From positions 620,001 to 684,000 of the forward strand of contig NZ_CP035119.1 in the NCBI RefSeq assembly GCF_004087835.1: 64,000 bases of DNA. The letters run 5' to 3'. The DNA comes from Halorussus pelagicus (lineage in GTDB: Archaea; Halobacteriota; Halobacteria; Halobacteriales; Haladaptataceae). Shown here one piece after another: positions 44,301 through 50,686 of the stretch. Each line of letters opens with the position of its first letter. The first letter of the stretch is position 1. A model generated the notes under the pieces. That model was not told the DNA's origin, made no database searches, and was given only the letters and a program-made list of their open reading frames with translations. The translations under genes were made by a program, and so were the position numbers.

Positions 44301-44446
44301 GTGCGGTCGCAACCAGCAAGGAGGCCGACCGGCAGGACATCATCGACTCGGGCGAGAGCCCCGAGTGTCCCGACTGCGGGTCGCTGTCGCTGTACTACTC
44401 CGAAGGCTGCAAGACCTGCGAGTCCTGTGGCTGGAGCGAGTGCTGA
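41339..44446 (+). CDS. nrdJ: Class II (B12-dependent) ribonucleotide reductase
   Basis: A 1035-residue adenosylcobalamin-dependent enzyme that makes deoxyribonucleotides without oxygen. [20 protein letters not shown], the first reducing cysteine in [29 protein letters not shown] and the active-site block [20 protein letters not shown] are intact; [18 protein letters not shown] follows. The C-terminal tail ends with CPDCG, CKTC and CGWSEC, a zinc-type cluster typical of long NrdJ proteins. No intein interrupts it. Its start overlaps an upstream mini-ORF. Confidence 0.96.
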   Translation: [1035 protein letters not shown]

Positions 44447-44607
44447 CTCCGGATTGACTCCGGACTGACGGCGTCTTTTTTCGACGGCGGGCCAGAGCGA
44501 TTCGGTCGGTCGATGAGTTCGGGTCGGCGGAGAGAAACGACCGGCGCAGTCGCTCGGGCGAGTCACCGGACGAAACAGTCTTGGCGCTCGCTGCCCGTCG
44601 TCGGAGC

Positions 44608-44766
44608 ATGAGCGATTCGGTAGAAAGCGGAGACGGCGACGACACGTCCAGCGAGCAAGGCGGCCGCCCGTGTCCCATCTGCGAGACGCCGCTGTACTCC
44701 CGACACTGCAAGTACGTCTGTCCGCAACACGGCGTAATCATGGATTGCGCTGACACCTTCTACTAG
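44608..44766 (+). CDS. Small CPxC zinc-finger protein, 52 residues
   Basis: The product has an acidic disordered N-terminus (SDSVESGDGDDTSSEQGG) and a compact metal-binding part: RPCPICETPLYSRHCKYVCP followed by QHGVIMDCADTFY. Five cysteines and two histidines can form one or two zinc sites. Haloarchaea encode many such small proteins, often involved in adaptation; the role of this one is unknown. Its stop directly abuts that of the convergent membrane gene at 44767. Confidence 0.8.
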   Translation: MSDSVESGDGDDTSSEQGGRPCPICETPLYSRHCKYVCPQHGVIMDCADTFY

Positions 44767-45054
44767 CTACTTCATCGTGACCCACGTCAGGAACGCGATG
44801 GCCACGAACTGCAAGCCCCGAAGCACCAGCACGGCCTGCTGGACGGTCGGGTCCCCCGAGTAGAGCATCTTCATGCTGAAGAAGAAGTAGATTGCGACCA
44901 CGTTCTCGGCGAGCATGACGCTCCCGAACGCGACCAGTCCGAGCAGTAACGAGGTCCGGAACTTCCGGTAGTTGCGGACCCAGACGGTCGTGAGCAGGCC
45001 GAGCAGGAGGATGTTCACGACCGCGATTCCGCTGGCGAACTGTATCGTACTCAT
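44767..45054 (-). CDS. Small membrane protein (DUF7521-like)
   Basis: A 95-residue protein with three to four hydrophobic helices (FASGIAVVNILLLGLLTTVW, TSLLLGLVAFGSVMLAENVV, VLVLRGLQFVAIAFLTWVTM) and the loop VRNYRKFRTS. It matches the layout of 23578-23850 and 23840-24157. As there, it lies directly downstream of a winged-helix regulator gene (34 bases away). Last gene of the molybdoenzyme unit. Function unknown. Confidence 0.75.
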   Translation of the reverse strand: MSTIQFASGIAVVNILLLGLLTTVWVRNYRKFRTSLLLGLVAFGSVMLAENVVAIYFFFSMKMLYSGDPTVQQAVLVLRGLQFVAIAFLTWVTMK

Positions 45055-45088
45055 GTTGTGGTCTCCGTGTCAGTCGGTCGGTTCCGTA

Positions 45089-45364
45089 TCATTCGATGTG
45101 TTCGATGATTTCCTCGAACGCTTCGCGGTGCTGTTCGAACTGGTCGGTGAGGAAGTAGAGCTTCCCGTACTCGTTGTCTCCCGGTTCGACGACGCCGTGG
45201 TCTTCGAGCATGTCGAGGTGGTGGCGCACCGTCTTGTACCGCACGTCGAGCGCGTCGGCGAGTTGGTTGGCGTTGCGTGGGCGCTCGGAGAGTTCGCGGA
45301 TGAGTCGCGCGCGGTTCTCGCCGCCGCGGGTCGCCGTGAGCAAGTACCAGAGCGCCTTGTCCAT
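45089..45364 (-). CDS. ArsR-like winged-helix regulator
   Basis: A 91-residue protein with a single winged helix: LLTATRGGENRARLIRELSE, RPRNANQLADALDVRYKTVR and HHLDMLEDHGVVEPGDNEYG. It contains no cysteine, so a thiol redox switch is excluded. It lies 36 bases downstream of the molybdoenzyme gene and is followed by the small membrane protein, so it may regulate the unit or receive a signal from the membrane protein. Confidence 0.85.
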   Translation of the reverse strand: MDKALWYLLTATRGGENRARLIRELSERPRNANQLADALDVRYKTVRHHLDMLEDHGVVEPGDNEYGKLYFLTDQFEQHREAFEEIIEHIE

Positions 45365-45400
45365 CTGCTGTCTTTCGATTGTCAGTCACGACGCTTATAC

Positions 45401-46927
45401 TTACGGCTCGACGCGTTTCGAGACCCACCCGGACGGCCCGCTCGGGAAGGGATTGGTCTCTTCACTCGGTTGCAGGTCGCCCTCGCCGTCGGTGGCGCGG
45501 ACGACGACCTCGTGCGGTTCGGCCGCCTCGTAGGTGTACTCCCACTGTCGCCACGCGTCCTCGGCGGGCAACCGCTCGGAGAGCGTCGCCTCGCTCCACG
45601 AGTCGCCGCCGTCGGTCGAAACCTCGACTCGCCGGATACCTCGCGTACCCGCGTAGGCGTGGCCGCCGACCTGTATCTCGGTCCCGCCGCCCGCGGCGTC
45701 GCCGAGGCGATTTACGGTGTGGAGTTTGGCGACGGTGTTGACGGGACCGGTGCCGTGCCACCCGCGCTTCTCCCAGTACCCTTTCGCTTCCTCCTCTAGC
45801 ACCTCGATTTCGGTGAGCCACTTCACGTTTATCTCGCCCCAGTGGCCCGGAATCAGCGCCCTGACGGGGTAGCCGTGGCCGCGGGGGAGCGCCTCGCCGT
45901 TCATCTCGAAGGCCAGAAAGCCGTCTTCGAGCGCCGACAACGGGAACTCCTCGAAGTAGTCGTCGGCGGCGCGGAGCATGACACAGCACTCGTCGGTCTC
46001 GATACCCGCCGAGTCGAGCAGGTCCATCACGGGCACGCCGGTCCAGAGCGCGGTGTCCATCTTCTTGCCGTTCAGGCGCTCGCCGACGCATCGCAGGGTG
46101 ACGAACCGGTGTTCGGTCGCGTCGTTCATCCCGGCCAAGTCGTCGTAGTCGAACTCGACCTCCTCCTCGACCGCGCCGGTCACGCTGAGCGTCCAGTCCT
46201 CTCGGTCCGGAGTCGGGTCCACGTTGTTAATATCGACCTGATAGAACTGCTCGCTGACGAGCGGCTCGATGCCGTCCACATCGAGGGATTTGTCTCCGGC
46301 CTCGTCCAGTAGGGACTGGACCCCGGCCGAAATCTCGCCGTCGGCGTCGGGCACGTCGCCGCCCTCGCGGGTCCCGAGGACCGCGCCGACGCCGCCGACC
46401 GCGAACGCGCCAGCGACCGCTTGGAGGACGCGCCGCCGGGCCGACCGGGAGGAGTCGGCGGTCTCCGACTCTCGGTCCACGCCGAGCGACGCGAGCGCGA
46501 CCACGAGACCAGCGCCCGCACCGGCCGCGAGCGTGGAGACTGCCGACCCCGTGAGCGCCAGCGCGACGGCGACGCAGGCCACGGGCGCGACTGCGAACGG
46601 CGGGACCGCGAACCGGTCGGCGAGGAGGGCGGCGACTGCGGTCGTCAACGCGAAGAGACCGACCGTGAGCGCGAGCGCCAGCAGGAACCCGAGTTGCGCC
46701 CCGAGGTTGCCGAGGGTCTGGATGGACCACGCGACGACCGCGTCGGGCGTCGAAGCGACCACGACCTCGCTTATCGGCGCGGCGACGAACGCGGGCGTCC
46801 GGCCGACCGCGGCGTAGGACCCCGCGACGCCCGCGACTCCGGCCGCGCCCGCGACGACGGTCGAAGCGAGGAGACCCCGCGAGTCGCGGCGGTCGAGGAC
46901 GCCCCCCGCGTCGGGTCGGTCGCTCAC
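45401..46927 (-). CDS. Membrane-anchored molybdopterin oxidoreductase, SUOX fold
   Basis: A 508-residue protein in two parts. Residues 1-190 contain four to five hydrophobic helices; the last is preceded by SARRRVLQAVAGAF (residues 162-175), a twin-arginine-like motif inside the protein. Residues ~195-508 are a sulfite-oxidase-type Moco domain with the probable molybdenum-ligand Cys280 in VTLRCVGERLNGKKM, the GHGYPVRALIPGHWGEINVK block and a C-terminal dimerisation-like domain. The Moco domain should be outside the cell. No heme-binding domain is visible. The substrate could be sulfite or a sulfoxide; the coupled methionine-rich protein favours methionine sulfoxide. The start overlaps that gene's stop by four bases. 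Confidence 0.88.
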   Translation of the reverse strand: MSDRPDAGGVLDRRDSRGLLASTVVAGAAGVAGVAGSYAAVGRTPAFVAAPISEVVVASTPDAVVAWSIQTLGNLGAQLGFLLALALTVGLFALTTAVAALLADRFAVPPFAVAPVACVAVALALTGSAVSTLAAGAGAGLVVALASLGVDRESETADSSRSARRRVLQAVAGAFAVGGVGAVLGTREGGDVPDADGEISAGVQSLLDEAGDKSLDVDGIEPLVSEQFYQVDINNVDPTPDREDWTLSVTGAVEEEVEFDYDDLAGMNDATEHRFVTLRCVGERLNGKKMDTALWTGVPVMDLLDSAGIETDECCVMLRAADDYFEEFPLSALEDGFLAFEMNGEALPRGHGYPVRALIPGHWGEINVKWLTEIEVLEEEAKGYWEKRGWHGTGPVNTVAKLHTVNRLGDAAGGGTEIQVGGHAYAGTRGIRRVEVSTDGGDSWSEATLSERLPAEDAWRQWEYTYEAAEPHEVVVRATDGEGDLQPSEETNPFPSGPSGWVSKRVEP

Positions 46928-47391
46928 GGTCGCCTCCGCGCGATGTAGAGCGCGCCCACTAGCGCGACCAGTGCCGCGCCGACGCCGAATCCGGGCGCGA
47001 ACGCGCTGGACTCGTCGTCCGAATCGGCGGTGGTCTCGCTCATCGAGTCGTCGTTCATGCTCTCGCTGGTGGTATCGGCCATCGAGTCGTCGGACATCGA
47101 ATCGGTCGTCTCGTCCATCGACTCGTCGCTCATCGAGTCGCCCTCACAGGTCGTCGTTTCCGAGTCCATGGATTCGTTACCCATCATCTCGGTCGTCTCG
47201 GTCATCGATTCGTTGTCCATCATCTCGCCATTCGTCGTCTCACTCATCATTGCGGTCGTCTCGTTCATCGACTCGTCGCCCATCATCTCGCTGGTCGTCG
47301 GGCCGCACTCGGTCGTCTGCTGGGCCGTAATCGGCGCGACGCAGACTGTGAGTAGTACCACTGCCACCGTAATCGATGTTGCAAATCGCAT
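46924..47391 (-). CDS. Methionine-rich surface protein with PGF-CTERM anchor
   Basis: The 155-residue product starts RFATSITVAVVLLTVCVAP (signal peptide, cleavage near TAQ) and ends with APGFGVGAALVALVGALYIA followed by RRR, a PGF-CTERM sorting signal for lipid anchoring by an archaeosortase. The ~107-residue mature stretch between is a low-complexity string of Met, Glu, Asp, Ser and Thr with 17 methionines, built from units such as ESMNETTAMM and ESMTETTEMM, plus two cysteines. Three sequons may carry glycans. Its stop overlaps the molybdoenzyme start by four bases, so the two are coupled. A sacrificial oxidant sink or a metal-binding protein is inferred. Confidence 0.85.
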   Translation of the reverse strand: MRFATSITVAVVLLTVCVAPITAQQTTECGPTTSEMMGDESMNETTAMMSETTNGEMMDNESMTETTEMMGNESMDSETTTCEGDSMSDESMDETTDSMSDDSMADTTSESMNDDSMSETTADSDDESSAFAPGFGVGAALVALVGALYIARRRP

Positions 47392-47486
47392 GATTCTACC
47401 GGCGAGAGCCACCCTAAAAGGGATTTTTCGAAGTTCGGACCCACTCCGTTCCCGGTTCGGGCCGACTCCGTTCCAAATTCGTTCCA

Positions 47487-47528
47487 ACTTCCCCTGCGAC
47501 TGCTCAATTGAGCAGTCGCAGGGGAAGT
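47487..47528. repeat. 42-bp perfect palindrome
   Basis: Two 21-base arms (ACTTCCCCTGCGACTGCTCA+A and its exact complement) meet without a spacer. It can form a 21-bp hairpin in RNA or a cruciform in DNA. It lies between the VTT gene's stop and the methionine-rich gene's start. The right arm plus three bases recurs at 47573-47596. Confidence 0.8.
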
Positions 47529-47572
47529 CCGCGGTGCGGTCGAACGGTCGGTGGCGAAGTCCGCGATAGTCG

Positions 47573-47596
47573 TTGAGCAGTCGCAGGGGAAGTCCG
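47573..47596. repeat. Direct repeat of the palindrome arm
   Basis: These 24 bases are identical to 47508-47531 (TTGAGCAGTCGCAGGGGAAG followed by TCCG), 65 bases further on. Together with the palindrome this gives three copies of one 21-base unit within 110 bases, which suggests duplication of a site. Confidence 0.75.
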
Positions 47597-47622
47597 AGAG
47601 AAAACACTGCCGGAGCGTCACG

Positions 47623-48270
47623 CTACCGCCGGGCGCTCGCGGCGCGATACGCCGGTCCGGCCAGAAGCGCGACGGCGACCGCGGCCCCCGCGGCCAGCAG
47701 TTCCCAACTAATCGCGGTCAGTCCGGCCGTCGAGAGACTGTCGAGCGACCCACCGGCGAGGACCGCCGCGACGGTCCACGGTATCTCGCCGACCGCGGTC
47801 CCGACGACAAACGCGCCGGTCGAGACGCCCGAGAGACCCGCCGCGGCCGAGACGGGGTCGGAAGGCGCGGGCGCGAGTCGGGAGGCGACCATCCCGCGCA
47901 GGTCGCCGGTCGCCGCGAAGAACCGCTCGCCGGAGTCGCCGAGGCGCGCGACCAGCCCCGACCCCGCGCCGACGTAGCGCGCCGCGAGGAACGGCAGGAG
48001 CGCGCTCGCGGTCGTGCCCGAAAGCGCGACCGGGAAGCCCCAGACCGGACCGTAGGCGTAGCCCGCGAGAATGGCGACGAGCGTGGTGGGCCACGCGAAC
48101 AGCGGCCGGACGAGGTAGACGCCGACGAGGAGGACGCCGAAGACGACCGGGCGGTCCGCGAGATCGCTGGCGACGCCGAACAGGCGGTCCGGGGCGACGA
48201 GCAGGCTGGCGGCCGCGACGACCGCGAGGAGGGCGAGTCCGGCCACTTGGCGGCGCGCGACGTCGGCCAT
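47623..48270 (-). CDS. VTT-domain membrane protein (TVP38/DedA family)
   Basis: This 215-residue protein has five to six helices. The VTT-domain core is PLFAWPTTLVAILAGYAYGP, TTASALLPFLAARYVG and GEIPWTVAAVLAGGSLDS. Proteins of this superfamily have been linked to lipid scrambling and membrane homeostasis. It is transcribed in the direction of the methionine-rich operon but separated from it by a large palindrome that may terminate its mRNA. Confidence 0.82.
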   Translation of the reverse strand: MADVARRQVAGLALLAVVAAASLLVAPDRLFGVASDLADRPVVFGVLLVGVYLVRPLFAWPTTLVAILAGYAYGPVWGFPVALSGTTASALLPFLAARYVGAGSGLVARLGDSGERFFAATGDLRGMVASRLAPAPSDPVSAAAGLSGVSTGAFVVGTAVGEIPWTVAAVLAGGSLDSLSTAGLTAISWELLAAGAAVAVALLAGPAYRAASARR

Positions 48271-48389
48271 CGCTCCGTGGTTCCCGTTCGGCGGGTATCC
48301 TCTTTTTGGGTCGGGGGCGTCGGAGCGACCGCCGGAGAATCGTCCGCTTCGCGCAAGGTTTAATCCGGCTCGCGGGCGACTCCGGAGTG

Positions 48390-48803
48390 ATGGCCGACGA
48401 CGAGGACGGAACGAGCGGTGGTCCCACCGACGGCGAAGAGAGCGCGAGCGACGCCGACCCCGTGGAACTCGGCGTCGAACTCCTCTCGAAGCTCGAACAC
48501 CCCGAGCTTTCGGTCGCCGAGGCGGTTGACCGCATCGAGACCGTCACCACCCATCCCGCGACGACCCGGAAGATTCTGGACGAGGCCGAGAAGCGCGGCG
48601 TCATCGAGCGCGAGAACGGCATCGTCACGACCACCGGTGGTGGGTACGTCAGCTTCCAGAGCGAGGTCGTCACCAAGGAAGGCGACTTCTCCTGTCAGCG
48701 CTGTGGCGCGAGCATCTCGACGGGCCACTTCATCAAACTCGACGCGGGAGAACACGGCGCGTTCGGTCCGGAGTGCATCCGGAAGGTGACGGGTCGGGAC
48801 TGA
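48390..48803 (+). CDS. HTH/zinc protein (DUF5830-like)
   Basis: A 137-residue protein. After a disordered acidic N-terminus comes a small helical, HTH-like region (VELGVELLSKLEHPELSVAE to RKILDEAEKRGVIERENGIV). The C-terminus has a zinc site, FSCQRCGASISTGHFIKLDA followed by GEHGAFGPECIRKVTG. The layout corresponds to the haloarchaeal family annotated DUF5830. DNA or RNA binding is likely, function unknown. The ATG at 48390 is chosen because the frame upstream is not protein-like. Confidence 0.8.
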   Translation: MADDEDGTSGGPTDGEESASDADPVELGVELLSKLEHPELSVAEAVDRIETVTTHPATTRKILDEAEKRGVIERENGIVTTTGGGYVSFQSEVVTKEGDFSCQRCGASISTGHFIKLDAGEHGAFGPECIRKVTGRD

Positions 48804-48841
48804 CTTTCCGCGAGAATCGGCCGGTATGGCGGCGATTCCGA

Positions 48842-50107
48842 CTATCGACCGCGGCTGAGTTCCTCGATGAGTTGCTGTAGCGTGCGCTGTTGCTCGGCGA
48901 GCAGTTCGTTCTGGCGCTGGACCGCTTCGGTCAGCGCTTCCAGTTGCTCGTCGGTCTCGTCTGCCTCCAGTTCGGAACTCGCCGGTTCGAATCCCGAGTC
49001 GGCGAAGCCGCTCGATTCGATTTCCTCGGTCTCTTCGGGAGTTGTGGCGACTTCACCGGTGTCGTCGGTTTCCACGACCTCCGCGGATGCCCCGTTTCCG
49101 ACTACTTCGTCGGTCGGTTCTTCGAGGCTCGACCCCACCTCGGTCTCCGACTCGACGGCCGCGGAGTCGTCGGTGTCCGCGGGGCTTGCGGCGTCGAGGC
49201 TTCCGTCCGACTCCTCTTCGCTCACGCCCTCGCTTGCGCTCGCTTCCGCGGCGCGCGCGGCGGCCTCGCTGGCCTCGACCGCGGTGACATCCTCGTCTCC
49301 TCGGTCGTCGGTCGTGACGCTTGCCTCGTTCTCGATGATGGCTCCGTCGTCGTCGAGTTCCGGCGGGTTGGCGTCGATGGGGTCCACGCCGCCCCCGGCC
49401 AGCGGGTCGGCGTTCTCCGCTTTGGGTTCGTCCTCGATGGCTTCATCCTCGGTTTCGTCGTCTTCCTCGACGGCGTGTTCGCGGGCGAACTCCTCGTAGG
49501 ACGCGACGCCGTGATGTTCGACCAGCGCGCGCTCGATGCGCTCGCGGACCTCGCGGGTCTGGTCGCTCGGCGTCTTGATGCGCTGGGGTCGGCCACCGCT
49601 CTCGATGATAATCTGGGAGGAGACGCTTCCTTCCTCCACGTCGAGGGCGGTCACGTCGTCGAAGTGGAACTCCTCGTAGTCTTCGTCCCAGACCGCCGCG
49701 CCGACATGCTTGACGACGCGCTCGCTGGTGATGACCAGCGTGAGTTCGCTGAACTGGTAGGTCTGCTTGACCGTCTCGTCGGGACCGGTCACGTCCGCGG
49801 CGTTCAGCACGCCCGCGAGGACGGGGTGAAGCGCCTCGTAGAGGCGGTTGCTCGGGATTTTGAACTTCTCCTCGCCGTCGATGCCGTAGTCGAGACTGAT
49901 GGCCGACTTGCGTCGTCCTTCAGAGATTTCGATGCGTTCGGCTTCGTGGGGGTACTCCTCGACGGACTCGTCGCTCAGGAGTCCGTCAGCGCGGTAGATG
50001 AGGGTCCGCGTGCGAGTCACGTAGAGACCGTCCTCGCCGCCGAGGGCGACCTGCGCCGCGACCTGTTCGCCGTCGAGCCGGGACTGTACGATTCCGGGAA
50101 CGCTCAT
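48842..50107 (-). CDS. DUF7115-like protein with acidic tail
   Basis: 421 residues. The first ~200 form two beta-rich (PH-like) modules, e.g. EDGLYVTRTRTLIYRADGLL and YQFSELTLVITSERVVKHVG followed by IIIESGGRPQRIKTPSDQTR. Residues ~210-385 are a long Asp/Glu/Ala/Ser-rich region, and the last ~35 residues are a coiled coil (LEALTEAVQRQNELLAEQQR). No signal peptide. Function is unknown; oligomerisation through the coiled coil is likely. Confidence 0.78.
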   Translation of the reverse strand: MSVPGIVQSRLDGEQVAAQVALGGEDGLYVTRTRTLIYRADGLLSDESVEEYPHEAERIEISEGRRKSAISLDYGIDGEEKFKIPSNRLYEALHPVLAGVLNAADVTGPDETVKQTYQFSELTLVITSERVVKHVGAAVWDEDYEEFHFDDVTALDVEEGSVSSQIIIESGGRPQRIKTPSDQTREVRERIERALVEHHGVASYEEFAREHAVEEDDETEDEAIEDEPKAENADPLAGGGVDPIDANPPELDDDGAIIENEASVTTDDRGDEDVTAVEASEAAARAAEASASEGVSEEESDGSLDAASPADTDDSAAVESETEVGSSLEEPTDEVVGNGASAEVVETDDTGEVATTPEETEEIESSGFADSGFEPASSELEADETDEQLEALTEAVQRQNELLAEQQRTLQQLIEELSRGR

Positions 50108-50192
50108 GCTCAGGTATGATTAGCCCCCCGGCTTAAATCCGCCGGGTAAGTGACGCGATGTTTCGCGCCGCCGAGAGAACTGCCGCGACGAC

Positions 50193-50621
50193 TCAGCGCA
50201 CGACCGTTACGGGCACCGTCGCGCGCCGGACCACGGTCTCGGCCACGCTACCGAGCAGGATGCGCGAGACGCCCGAGCGCCCGTGGCTGCCCATCACGAT
50301 TTGGTCGAAGCCTTCGTCCTCGGCGAACTCCACGATGGTCTGGGCAGGTCGGCCCATCTCGGTGGCGGACTCAAGAGTGACGCCGTAGTCGTCGGCGACC
50401 GTCTGGGCCTCCTCGAACATCGCTTCGCTGTTCTCCTTGGCGTTCTCGAACCACTCCTCGGACCCGCCTGGGATGCCGACCGGCGCGCTGTATCCCGCAT
50501 CGACAGGGTCGATGACGTTGAGCAGGGTGATGTTCTGTTCGGCGAACTCCTCTAAGGCGTATTCGAGCGCCGTGTCCGACTGGGGCGACCCGTCGGTGGG
50601 AACGAGAATTTTCTCGGTCAT
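50193..50621 (-). CDS. Universal stress protein (UspA)
   Basis: A 142-residue protein with the ATP-binding type motif: the loop GSHGRSGVSRILLGSV near the C-terminus fits G-x2-G-x9-G-S. It begins TEKILVPTDGSPQSDTALEY, as usual for the family. The ATG at 50621 is preferred over an in-frame start at 50642 that adds seven residues. The protein probably dimerises and responds to stress or energy state. Not in an operon. Confidence 0.93.
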   Translation of the reverse strand: MTEKILVPTDGSPQSDTALEYALEEFAEQNITLLNVIDPVDAGYSAPVGIPGGSEEWFENAKENSEAMFEEAQTVADDYGVTLESATEMGRPAQTIVEFAEDEGFDQIVMGSHGRSGVSRILLGSVAETVVRRATVPVTVVR

Positions 50622-50686
50622 GACCGACGTTTGACGGGGCACCCGGTTAAGCTTTCAGGACGACGACGGACGAACCGGTCTGGGTC

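Noticed and set aside
41339-44446. An intein in nrdJ (common in haloarchaeal homologues)
   Set aside because: The active-site blocks run on without interruption, and no splicing-domain motifs are seen. Length fits an intein-free enzyme.
44608-45054. A single transcription unit for the zinc-finger gene and the molybdoenzyme operon
   Set aside because: They are on opposite strands with abutting stops, so they only converge.
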